A DNA stretch of 14,933 nt, taken from assembly GCA_030149625.1 (NCBI GenBank), contig JASLHP010000221.1, positions 1-14,933 of the forward strand, in the 5' to 3' direction. The notes beneath the pieces were generated by a model. The model was not told the origin of the DNA and made no database searches. It saw only the letters and a program-made list of their open reading frames with translations. Source of the stretch: Solirubrobacteraceae bacterium. GTDB lineage: Bacteria; Actinomycetota; Thermoleophilia; Solirubrobacterales; Solirubrobacteraceae. The translations under genes were made by a program, and so were the position numbers. Position 1 is the first letter of the stretch. Every line of letters starts with the position of its first letter. Positions 1-7,486 of the stretch are shown in pieces.

Positions 1-1883
1 GTCGTCGGTTCCGCTGACATCGAAGGGGCAAACGGCAGGCGGTTGCAACCGACCAGCGACTGCAGCGGTTCGCTGGTACCGATCGTGTCGAACACCCCTG
101 GGTCCTTCCACGAGTCCGTTTCCGCGCTGCTGACGAGTGGGCCGCTGCAGGACGTCGGCATCGTCAGGAACCCGAATGGATGCGCTTCTTTGGACGGTTC
201 GCACGACGCTTCTGGGTTTTCGCCTTTGTTGCCCACCGAATCGTCCAGACATTGCCAGCCACGGGACACATCGTGGCGCGGGTCGCCCGGAACTCCCCAG
301 AATGTGAGGCGCACACTCGCCAGTCCGGCAATTTGGCTGATGTTGCTGGAGATGATGTTGACGCCATAGTCTTCGCCGGGGCCGTCGCGCAACGCGACGT
401 CCAGGGTCACGGGGACGTCGACCTTGTCGATGAAGAACCCAAAGCGCGCCGGCTCACCGTAGGCCGGTTCCAGGTTGAAAACCGGCACGGTAATCGTGAT
501 ATAGCCTTCGGCGACGAGCGGTTCATACACGGACACAGACGCGACACCGATCGCGGTCTTCGCCGGGCACTCGTCTTCGACGCCGTAGATCTGCGTGATG
601 AACTGGGTCATCGTGCATTGCGGCAGCGGAACGGGATCGCCGATCAGCCCGGCGGGGGACTTCGTGATGATGTCCTTCGCCAACGCCGCCGGTTCGACGA
701 TGGACTTCACCTTCGCGCCGTTCAACGGCGCCTGGTCCGGTCCCTGGTTGAAGATGACCGTCCCCGTCACCTGGAAGGGGTGCGATCCCGCCTGTGTGGC
801 GAGCTCCCCGCCTTCTTCTTCGGCGCGTAGACGGTAGTCTTCGACGCCGTAAGCCGTGGGCGCTTCGTTGATCCGCAGCGGTCGGGCGAGCGTGGCGGGA
901 GGGGTTCCGGCGCCACCCGTGACGCTCACGCGGTTCAGTTCGAGTTCACTTGGTGTCGCGCCCGGACGCACGCGAACCGTGATGCGCGCTTCCAGCTGTT
1001 CGTAAGGAGCCAGCGTGCGCTCGAACGTGCACGACAGCGACGACAGCGAGCACGGGATCGCCTGTGGGATCACGAAGTCGCCTTCGGGACCGGGTTCCGT
1101 GCCGGCGATGCCGATTGCTTCAAGCCCGGGCGGCAGCACGTCGGAGAGCTTCACCGGTGTCGTCGTCGCGTCCAGCGCCTGGTCGCCGAGGTTCTCGGCG
1201 CTGAGCGCGATCTCGCCGTCAGGGCGTCCCTTCGCGACCTCGGTGACGTGCCCGTGCACAGACCCCCCGACTTCCATCAAGGCTACGGGCTGGTCAGCGA
1301 GCGCTCCTCCGAGCGTCACCACGTACGGGCCGCCTGCAGCTCCCGCGACTTCGACATTGCCGGCGCCGATCCCGGGAAGCGCTTCCAGGGCGCTCTGCAC
1401 CTGGCTTGGCGTGGCGCTTGACGCGATCGGCGTGGTCATCTCGGCGGCAGTCAAGAACGGGATTGAGAAGCCGTTGGAGACGGTTTCTGTGGCGTTCGTC
1501 GACAACGTCAGCGTTTCTTCGCCTACGCTCGCGATCGTCGCGTTCGGCAGCTTGTTGTTGCCCACGAGCGTCAGAGAAACCGAGTCGCCGACGTGAAACG
1601 TGCCGCCCGTCGCGGTGAAGTTCGTCAACGCGTTCGAGCCGGCCCGCGCCTCCGCGTGTCCGGTGCCCGTAGTGAGAGTCAGCGTGAACGTTCCGCCGCC
1701 GCCATTCAGCGTGACCTGCTGCACCTCGTCGGTAGCGAGACCCGGCTTGATGTTGGCCGGGCGCGAGCTCGAGGAAAGCTGCCACCACGGCTCGGCCGCG
1801 GCTGCTGATGATGCTCCGAAGCCCAAGATCGCGACCGACAACAGAGCCGGGAGAACCGTCCGTGACCGAATTGGGAGCCTCAT
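1..1883 (-). CDS. Large secreted beta-rich protein, TFWGVP-type (3' end beyond window)
   Basis: This frame is open from the ATG at 1883 to the left edge (627 codons, no stop), so the C-terminus is missing. Residues 1-30 form a Sec signal peptide (basic MRLPIRSR start, hydrophobic core, ASSAAAA cleavage region). Residues 52-203 hold a beta-module (DEVQQVTLN, GGTFTLTL, later VQSALEALPGIG and PYVVTLGG) that is homologous to one in the upstream gene. It appears interrupted at about 75-150. Residues 213-340 resemble DUF11/CARDB-like surface domains (LSAENLGDQALDA, LPPGLEAI). Residues 400-620 contain GLIGDP, QCTMTQF, LTFWGVPGDP and FLTMPTSC with several cysteines. I recall this combination from Thermoleophilia secreted proteins but know no function. 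The start overlaps the upstream stop as ATGA, with GGAGGA seven bases ahead, so translation is probably coupled. A role at the cell surface or outside the cell is inferred. Confidence 0.85.
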   Translation of the reverse strand, partial: MRLPIRSRTVLPALLSVAILGFGASSAAAAEPWWQLSSSSRPANIKPGLATDEVQQVTLNGGGGTFTLTLTTGTGHAEARAGSNALTNFTATGGTFHVGDSVSLTLVGNNKLPNATIASVGEETLTLSTNATETVSNGFSIPFLTAAEMTTPIASSATPSQVQSALEALPGIGAGNVEVAGAAGGPYVVTLGGALADQPVALMEVGGSVHGHVTEVAKGRPDGEIALSAENLGDQALDATTTPVKLSDVLPPGLEAIGIAGTEPGPEGDFVIPQAIPCSLSSLSCTFERTLAPYEQLEARITVRVRPGATPSELELNRVSVTGGAGTPPATLARPLRINEAPTAYGVEDYRLRAEEEGGELATQAGSHPFQVTGTVIFNQGPDQAPLNGAKVKSIVEPAALAKDIITKSPAGLIGDPVPLPQCTMTQFITQIYGVEDECPAKTAIGVASVSVYEPLVAEGYITITVPVFNLEPAYGEPARFGFFIDKVDVPVTLDVALRDGPGEDYGVNIISSNISQIAGLASVRLTFWGVPGDPRHDVSRGWQCLDDSVGNKGENPEASCEPSKEAHPFGFLTMPTSCSGPLVSSAETDSWKDPGVFDTIGTSEPLQSLVGCNRLPFAPSMSAEPT

Positions 1884-4800
1884 GACTGGTTCCTCCGCTT
1901 GTCGCCGGCTTTACCGTTTTTTGAGCGCTGCTTTTGCTTGCTTTTGGTCTTCTTGGCCTTCTTCCTCACGCACTTGCCGTGCACGAGCTTCTTGCCCTTG
2001 GCGCACTTCACCGCGAGTTTTTTCGTGGCCGCGGCCAGGGTAGGCGCCGGAACGAGAAGGTTGCCCGGGCCTTGATATGTCAAGGACGCCGGCGTCAAGT
2101 CGGTGGGCGGCGCGACAGGGCTCTGGCACGCATCGCCTTCGCACGCTGGCGGCGCCTGCGGTTCAAAGGCCACGCCGTCCACACGCGCGTCATAAACATC
2201 ATCGACGGAGTCCAAGTCCTGCTTGGAGAGCTGGGCCGAGGTCAGGAAGAACGCATCGTCGCCGCTTTCCGAAGCGTCCATGAACGCCGATTCTTCCTTC
2301 GAGGTGCCGGACGATACGAGATCCACGCAGCCACCGGAGCGGACGCTGTAGGTCGCGCTCGTGCCAGAGCAGCTACCCACGCCCGGCGGCTCGAACTCGT
2401 ACACGTCCTCCGCGTCATTCGTGTCGGCGGGCACCAGCGCATCGTCGCTGTCGAAGAACAGGCGGCCTTCGTCTGACAGATACCGCGACTGGTGCGAGCG
2501 CGTCGTCCAGCCGGGAACGTTCGCGGCGACCCACCGCTCTTCGCCGTCGCCGACACCGTTTCCGCCGCCCCAGAGCCGCTGTCCGTCGACGAGCAGTTTC
2601 TTGATGCCCTCTTCCTTGAAGAGCTTGCCGTGCGGACGCGCGCCCGTCGGGTCGCACGAGGCACAGATCAAGCCTCCCTTGCCGCCGTCGGCGTTCGCGT
2701 CGTACAGGAAGACCTCCTCGTCGCGTTCGCCGCTCGCCGCGTCACGATTGTCATACCCGGTCAGCGGCCGATCCGACATGAACGCCAGCCAGCGGCCGTT
2801 CGGCGAGACCCGCGCGGTCAGCTCCGAGAGGTAGGGGAACTCCCAAGCGATTTCGCTGTCCCAGTCATGTTCGTCGTCTTTCGAGAGGACCGCCACCAGT
2901 CTGATCGTCCCTTCCTGATCTAGGTACAAGTTGGGTCGACCAGCGACGGCTGCTTCGTTCTCCCCGTTCGCTTCCGTTCCCGACAGAACGGTGTCGGCCA
3001 CGAAATAGAGTGACGATCCGTCCTCGGAAGCACCGGGCACGAGCCCCAGCACGCCGCCCCCAGGCGTGATGTTCGTAACGTGCCCGGCGCTCAACGCTTC
3101 ACCCGGCGGCGCTTCGAACTCGTACAGATCGCCTGCGATCGTGTAGAAGACGCGAGAGTCATCGCTATTGGCGGTCTGGAACATATCGGGCGCCTGGCTG
3201 GACCCTTCACTGATCAGGACTGTTTCTTCGCTGACCATGTCGCGCATGTACAGCGCACTGTGGCCACTCGTCGACCACACGACACGTGAACCGTCTTCCG
3301 AGATTGCGTTCCTGACCGTTCCCAGGTTGTCGCTTCCTGTCGACTTGTAGCCCAGAGACGGGCCTTCCTGCGGCGGCAACGGCTCGCCGTTCGGCAGCAC
3401 ACTGACAGGCTGCAGCACGCCGGCGGCCCACTCATAGAGCCCGTGTTCGCCCAAAGACAGGACGATGTGACTTCCGTCGGGACTGGCTCCCAGGAAAGCT
3501 CCGCCGACTTCGGTACCTTCCGGCTCGTTGGCGTAGCCGGCGGCGTCGGTGACGAGCGGCCGAAAGCACGAGGACTGGCACTGGGCGCCCGGCGCGTCGG
3601 GCGGGAAGTCGGTGCGCAAAAAGGTGGTCTGCCCTGACGCTTCTGGCGAGATCGAGGGGTCGAATGCGCCGATCGGCTCGAGGATCGAGGACGACAGATC
3701 CGGGCTGAAGAAGCGGTAGCCCTGCGGATCGCCCGGGCTGCAGCTGCAGCCATTCGCGACTTCGTGAGGCGAGGAGATGTCGCGGGACGCCCACAAAGAC
3801 CCGCTTGCGGGTTCCCGTGTCGAGAGAGCCTGCGTGAGTTCGAGGTTGCCTTCAGGCTGAGATTCGGTCGGTGCGGTCACCGCGTAGGTGAACGCATCCC
3901 CTGTGGTCGACGCCTGAATCGCGCTCTCGGTTTCGGTGATCGGCTCGATCAGAGCGGCGTGCTTGTCCACGGGGGAGACGAGTTCCCACACGCGCCCGTC
4001 GGGCAACGAGAAACCGCCGGGGGTCTCGGTCGTGAATGTATGAGCTGCTTCTTCACCTGTTTCGGCACCAGCGCCAAGGACGTTTTCGGCGACGACCCGG
4101 TAGTGGTACACGGCGCCCGGAATGAGGTCCTGCAGCTGAACGGTGATGGCTTCGCTCGAGCCGGCCGAACCCACGTCGATCGGTTCGGTGGCGTCATAAG
4201 CGCCGCCTTCCGGACCGTATTCGAGCCGCATGTGAGCGTCGAGGTCCTGCGGGTCGACCTCGGCTTGCAGCGTGGCCGCGGTCGCGACCACGCTCAGCGC
4301 CGAGGAGCCTTCGATCAGGGGCGGCCCGAGCGAGAGGTCCGAGCCATAGCTGGGTTCATCGATTACGCCATTGACATCGTTCGCGTTGCCTGCGACGAGG
4401 CGGTAGTGATAGGTCTTGCCGGCTTGCAGGCCGGTGATGCCGGCGTGCACGGCGACGGGCGAGTTGCCCGTGCCGATCTCGGCAGCCGTCTCATCGCATG
4501 GCGCGACTTGACCGTAGGCGGTCGTTTCGCCCCATTCAAAGCGACACCCTTCGCTTCCCGGATCGAGCTCCACCCCCGACGGATCGATCGTGCCGGTTAG
4601 CGTCGTAGAGCCAGCGGTGGTGTCGGTCGGCTTGGAGGTGAGAGCGTCGGGGACGATACGCGCCGCGAAGACGGCTATCTGGTTTTCCTCGGAGACATAC
4701 AGCGATGTCGTAGAGGAGTCGATGGCGATGCTGTGCGGACGCCCCGAGATCAACCCAGCGCCGAAGGATTCCACCGCAGCGCATCCGGGTTCGGGCTCTT

Positions 4801-6259
4801 CATGGGTATCGGCTGGCTGGCAGGAGGAGTCGTAGCGCTTGACGAGATATTCCTCTTTTTCGAGGGGCACGGGCTCTTCTTCCCCGGCGACGTACAGGTC
4901 CCCACTGGGACCGTCGACGGCGATGCCGCGCGCCGCGAAATTATGGCCTTCGCTGAAGCCGTTGTGTTCGTATTCTTCTTTGGTGGGTGTGACTACGCCG
5001 GTCGGCGTTCCGGCAGAGTTGAACTTCGTCACCAGGCCGAGGCCTTCTATGAAATAGGCGTTGCCTTCGCTATCGACAGCGAGTTCCAGGCTGGGTCCCT
5101 TCCGGTCGTTGATCAGCCCAGCTTCAGGGCCGAACTCGAACTCTCTTGTGTATGAGGCCGCGACCCAGAGGTGACCGGCGGGATCGACAGCGATGCCGGC
5201 GAGTTCGACGAAGGGACCCGCGACCGTGGCGGGCGGGCTGGTGACCGAGGAGCCGTCGAACTGGCCGCCTTCGGCCCAGGCCGTGACCGGGTGGCCGGCG
5301 GGGTCGAACTTCTCGATGCGAGCGGTGCTGGAGCCCTGGACGAGGGTCGCCACCGTGGCCGTCGCGGTGCCGCCGGTAAGGCCGGAGGAGTTGGCAGTGA
5401 TCTGCGGGAGGTTCTGGCCGCCGAGCCGGTCGACGAAGGTTAGTTTGTAGTTTCCCGGGGTCGAGCCTGCAGCCGCGTAGTTCGTCCCGATGGCAGTGCT
5501 TTCGAGGGCAGCCTGGAGGCTGCCGGCTCCTTCGATGCGGTTGACCGGGGCATTGAAGGCGATCGGGATGGTCGTCTGTCCTTCGAAGGTGAGGGTGAAC
5601 GTGCCGCCGGTGGCGTTGACGGTGATCGTCTGCTGCTCATCGACGGTATGGCCCTTGTCGGCTACGTAGAGATCGCCCTTGGATTCTCCGGAGGAGTTGT
5701 CGACGGCGAGGAACGCGGGTTCTTCGAAGGTGCCGGGCGTGGAGCCGCGCTGGCCTGGCTGGCAGACGTCCGCGGGGTGCCCGGGAGCCGGGCAGACGTT
5801 CTGTTCGGCTTCGGGCCGCGTCGCTTCGACGGCTGTCTTGTTGACTTCCCGGCCCAGCATGAACAGGAAGTTGCCGGAGGCGTCAAACTTCTCGACGCGG
5901 TGGTTGGCGGCGTCGGTCACGTACACGTCGTGGCTGGATTCGTCGACGGCGAGGAATTCGGCGGCGGACAGCGGATAGGGGTTGGCAGGAAAGGGAGCGG
6001 GATTGGAGGCGGCGCCGAAGGTGCCGGCAAACAGCCGCGCCTGCTTGGCCAGCGCGGGCGTCGCCGAGATCGCCAGCAGCAGCGACGCGCTGAGCAGCGC
6101 GAGCGTCGTTGCGATCAAGCCGCGAGGGGCGCGGATGGCTCGGTCACGAGACCCGCGTGACGGCGCACCGGCGCCGTGTGCGCGAAGCAGGCTCGAGAGC
6201 ACGGCGGAGCGACCGATCCCCGCGGACGGTTTAGTTGCGTCGTGCTCTGTCGGTGTCAC
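1880..6259 (-). CDS. Giant secreted NHL-propeller / Fn3-like / PD40-propeller protein
   Basis: 1459 aa from a GTG at 6259. The frame extends 24 codons further upstream, but AAGGAG five bases before this GTG decides the start. About 45 residues precede a hydrophobic segment at 48-70 ending ATPALAKQ, so the export signal has an unusually long n-region. NHL-type repeats follow: LAVDESSHDVYVTDAANHRVEKFD (start near 103), LAVDNSS...GDLYVADKG (184), GIAVDPAGHLWVA (355), GIAVDG...GDLYVAG (445) and IAIDSSTTSLYVS (511). A ~100-aa module (207-309) is inserted inside one repeat. Two Fn3-like domains each end in YHYR (537-645 and 650-745). A PD40/TolB-like propeller runs from about 870 to 1360 (ASPDGSHIVLS, SEDGSRVVWS, NSDDSRVFYT, SEDGSSLYFV, SPNGRWLAFM, SDEGRLFFDS). 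The tail (1415-1459) is Lys/Arg-rich with C1419-x10-C1430. Probable role: extracellular binding scaffold. No catalytic motif was seen. Confidence 0.88.
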   Translation of the reverse strand: MTPTEHDATKPSAGIGRSAVLSSLLRAHGAGAPSRGSRDRAIRAPRGLIATTLALLSASLLLAISATPALAKQARLFAGTFGAASNPAPFPANPYPLSAAEFLAVDESSHDVYVTDAANHRVEKFDASGNFLFMLGREVNKTAVEATRPEAEQNVCPAPGHPADVCQPGQRGSTPGTFEEPAFLAVDNSSGESKGDLYVADKGHTVDEQQTITVNATGGTFTLTFEGQTTIPIAFNAPVNRIEGAGSLQAALESTAIGTNYAAAGSTPGNYKLTFVDRLGGQNLPQITANSSGLTGGTATATVATLVQGSSTARIEKFDPAGHPVTAWAEGGQFDGSSVTSPPATVAGPFVELAGIAVDPAGHLWVAASYTREFEFGPEAGLINDRKGPSLELAVDSEGNAYFIEGLGLVTKFNSAGTPTGVVTPTKEEYEHNGFSEGHNFAARGIAVDGPSGDLYVAGEEEPVPLEKEEYLVKRYDSSCQPADTHEEPEPGCAAVESFGAGLISGRPHSIAIDSSTTSLYVSEENQIAVFAARIVPDALTSKPTDTTAGSTTLTGTIDPSGVELDPGSEGCRFEWGETTAYGQVAPCDETAAEIGTGNSPVAVHAGITGLQAGKTYHYRLVAGNANDVNGVIDEPSYGSDLSLGPPLIEGSSALSVVATAATLQAEVDPQDLDAHMRLEYGPEGGAYDATEPIDVGSAGSSEAITVQLQDLIPGAVYHYRVVAENVLGAGAETGEEAAHTFTTETPGGFSLPDGRVWELVSPVDKHAALIEPITETESAIQASTTGDAFTYAVTAPTESQPEGNLELTQALSTREPASGSLWASRDISSPHEVANGCSCSPGDPQGYRFFSPDLSSSILEPIGAFDPSISPEASGQTTFLRTDFPPDAPGAQCQSSCFRPLVTDAAGYANEPEGTEVGGAFLGASPDGSHIVLSLGEHGLYEWAAGVLQPVSVLPNGEPLPPQEGPSLGYKSTGSDNLGTVRNAISEDGSRVVWSTSGHSALYMRDMVSEETVLISEGSSQAPDMFQTANSDDSRVFYTIAGDLYEFEAPPGEALSAGHVTNITPGGGVLGLVPGASEDGSSLYFVADTVLSGTEANGENEAAVAGRPNLYLDQEGTIRLVAVLSKDDEHDWDSEIAWEFPYLSELTARVSPNGRWLAFMSDRPLTGYDNRDAASGERDEEVFLYDANADGGKGGLICASCDPTGARPHGKLFKEEGIKKLLVDGQRLWGGGNGVGDGEERWVAANVPGWTTRSHQSRYLSDEGRLFFDSDDALVPADTNDAEDVYEFEPPGVGSCSGTSATYSVRSGGCVDLVSSGTSKEESAFMDASESGDDAFFLTSAQLSKQDLDSVDDVYDARVDGVAFEPQAPPACEGDACQSPVAPPTDLTPASLTYQGPGNLLVPAPTLAAATKKLAVKCAKGKKLVHGKCVRKKAKKTKSKQKQRSKNGKAGDKRRNQS
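1891..1896 (-). promoter_or_regulatory. Ribosome binding site GGAGGA for the downstream secreted protein
   Basis: On the minus strand GGAGGA lies seven bases before the ATG at 1883, inside the last codons of the upstream gene. It fixes the start of the downstream gene and supports re-initiation across the ATGA overlap. Confidence 0.75.
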
Positions 6260-6264
6260 TGGTT

Positions 6265-6270
6265 CTCCTT
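6265..6270 (-). promoter_or_regulatory. Ribosome binding site AAGGAG deciding the GTG start of the NHL protein
   Basis: Minus-strand AAGGAG lies five bases before the GTG at 6257-6259. No comparable site lies before the in-frame ATG further upstream (6301-6299), so the longer version of the protein is unlikely. Confidence 0.7.
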
Positions 6271-6306
6271 CTGTGTTGTAGATAAGAAGCGGAAGGTGCA
6301 TAACGA

Positions 6307-6337
6307 GCGGACGCGCCTGCGCGAGAGGCACGTCCGC
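6307..6337 (-). terminator. Stem-loop between collagen-like gene and NHL gene (terminator/attenuator candidate)
   Basis: GCGGACGCGCC (6307-6317) pairs with GGCACGTCCGC (6327-6337): 11 pairs including one G-U in the minus-strand transcript, with a 9-base loop. It begins nine bases after the stop codon of the collagen-like gene and has no following T-run. It could be a weak terminator, an attenuator or a 3'-end stabiliser that lowers NHL-gene expression relative to the first gene. This is inference from the sequence alone. Confidence 0.4.
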
Positions 6338-6345
6338 CGCGTGGC

Positions 6346-7101
6346 CTATTCAGCCGTCACCGCCCAGGTGCCATCGGCTTCGTATTCTTCGCCGGCTTCC
6401 TCGGGAACGATTGGGAAGATCGCCCCGGTGCGGCCGACCGTGCTTTCTCCTAGTACGACCGGATCGGAGACGAAAGCCGATTCAGTCAGCGCCGCGTTTT
6501 TGACGTGCGCTAGATAGATGCAGAGATTGCCTGGCTCAGCCGTAGGAAGTTCGGCTTTGCCTAGACACGCCGCCGACACCACCAGTTTCCCGAGTTCGTC
6601 GTATTCCTTGTCTTCGGCGTTTACGACGTGGGCGCTGCCGTGTGGTAGAGGTCCTGCCAGCGGAATCGGGAAGGAGATGGCCGCCTTGGCCGGCTGCGGG
6701 ACGATCGGGCCGACTACCCATGCGCCTGTCTCGGTCTTCCCGGATGGGAGTGTGCCGCCCGCGGTCCAGGGCGATCCTTCTTTGCCTGCTTTGCCTTCTT
6801 TACCTGGGGCGCCCGCGGCACCGGCCGGCCCGGTTTCGCCCACGGCACCGACGGCGCCAGCCGGTCCCGTCGCACCCGTGGGCCCCGCGGGACCCGTCGC
6901 GCCTTGGGCGCCACTTGTGCCCGCTGGGCCCGTCGCGCCCGGCTTCCCGGTAAGCGCCTTGAGCACCTTCGGGCTGATCTGCTTGGTGGAGCTGATCAGG
7001 TAATGGCCGGCGGCGTAGGCGCCGCCGCTCATCGCCATCACCAGGGCGACCGTGGCGATCACCGTCGCCGGCGTGACGCGCTTGCGTATCGCTGAGGACA
7101 T
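6346..7101 (-). CDS. Secreted collagen-like (Gly-X-Y repeat) protein
   Basis: 251 aa. Residues 1-31 are a signal peptide or signal anchor ([25 protein letters not shown]). This N-terminus, followed by [13 protein letters not shown], recurs in collagen-like proteins that I associate with Thermoleophilia. Residues 52-111 are 20 uninterrupted Gly-X-Y triplets, mostly GAT/GPA/GAV, ending in charged GKE-GKA-GKE triplets that could form inter-chain salt bridges. Bacterial collagens trimerise through such tracts. A beta-rich globular domain (112-251) follows, with two cysteines (C179, C194) that probably form a disulfide, ending in GTWAVTAE. The start ATG at 7101 is preceded by GAGGAGGA nine bases upstream. 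It is the first gene of the leftward exported-protein cluster, 86 bases from the NHL gene. The protein probably sits on or outside the cell envelope as a trimer. The C-domain function is unknown. Confidence 0.88.
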   Translation of the reverse strand: MSSAIRKRVTPATVIATVALVMAMSGGAYAAGHYLISSTKQISPKVLKALTGKPGATGPAGTSGAQGATGPAGPTGATGPAGAVGAVGETGPAGAAGAPGKEGKAGKEGSPWTAGGTLPSGKTETGAWVVGPIVPQPAKAAISFPIPLAGPLPHGSAHVVNAEDKEYDELGKLVVSAACLGKAELPTAEPGNLCIYLAHVKNAALTESAFVSDPVVLGESTVGRTGAIFPIVPEEAGEEYEADGTWAVTAE

Positions 7102-7118
7102 GTCTATCTCTCCTCCTC

Positions 7119-7368
7119 GGAGTCAAACGTGGGAGCGGCCAGCGCTACGCACGCGGGTTGGGTTGAAGTGCTCGAGAGCTGGTGTCTGGGCGCCGTCGGG
7201 CTAGAACGCCCATTCAGGGTCACGGCCTCGCGCGGGAAGGGCCGGTACGCACCTATGCCGCCCGGGTGGCGATCGGTTCGCGTCAGCAGCACGTTCGAGC
7301 GCGTGGTGGCCCCCCGCGGTGTGCATAACCGCGTCCCTCCGTGAATGTGTGTATTGATGCGGCTTGCG
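7119..7368. other. Non-coding gap upstream of the collagen-like gene and the integrase
   Basis: No convincing gene lies here. The short frames in it lack ribosome sites and family resemblance. It should hold the leftward promoter of the exported-protein cluster, but no clear -35/-10 pair could be picked on the minus strand. A weak inverted repeat TGGGCG/CGCCCA occurs at 7187-7212. No tRNA was seen. The gap ends at the repeat cluster in front of the integrase. Confidence 0.6.
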
Positions 7369-7382
7369 TGTCACCGGTGACA
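7369..7382. repeat. Perfect 14-bp palindrome TGTCACCGGTGACA
   Basis: The sequence equals its own reverse complement. Its right half (GGTGACA) is the first unit of the direct repeat that follows. It lies 39 bp upstream of the integrase -35 box, so it could bind a dimeric regulator or be an integrase arm-type site. It is part of a cluster repeated downstream of the integrase. Confidence 0.8.
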
Positions 7383-7399
7383 GTTCGGTGACAGTCGGC
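7376..7399 (+). repeat. Left copy of the 24-bp repeat flanking the integrase
   Basis: The pattern is GGTGACA, four bases (GTTC), GGTGACAGTC, one base, GC. It matches the copy at 8802-8825 at 20 of 24 positions, in the same orientation. Possible roles are attachment-site half, integrase arm-binding site or operator. Confidence 0.75.
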
Positions 7400-7421
7400 G
7401 GGCGGCGCGTCCCATTTGAAC

Positions 7422-7450
7422 TTGACATAAGTAGAATCAAGTCATATAAA
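7422..7450 (+). promoter_or_regulatory. Near-consensus sigma-70 promoter of the integrase gene
   Basis: The -35 box TTGACA (7422-7427) and the -10 box TATAAA (7445-7450) are separated by exactly 17 bases, in an AT-rich island within GC-rich DNA. The predicted transcript would start near 7457, about 30 bases before the GTG start. ACTTGA (7420-7425) and TCAAGT (7437-7442) form an inverted repeat over the -35 box and spacer, and TCAAG recurs at 7453-7457. These are candidate operator sites. Confidence 0.75.
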
Positions 7451-7469
7451 GATCAAGAGAGATGCGGCG

Positions 7470-7476
7470 AAGGAGG
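7470..7476 (+). promoter_or_regulatory. Ribosome binding site AAGGAGG of the integrase
   Basis: AAGGAGG lies ten bases before the GTG at 7487 and only one base before the in-frame GTG at 7478, which favours the start at 7487. Earlier in-frame starts, such as the TTG at 7364, lie upstream of the promoter and are excluded if the promoter is used. Confidence 0.65.
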
Positions 7477-7486
7477 GGTGGGGACT

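Noticed and set aside
180..830. Long plus-strand open frame opposite the secreted protein
   Set aside because: It has no domain character or ribosome site and lies antisense to a clear signal-peptide protein. High GC content makes such shadow frames common.
7201..7440. 79-codon minus-strand frame in the gap before the integrase
   Set aside because: It would run across the integrase promoter and palindrome, has no ribosome site and resembles no family.
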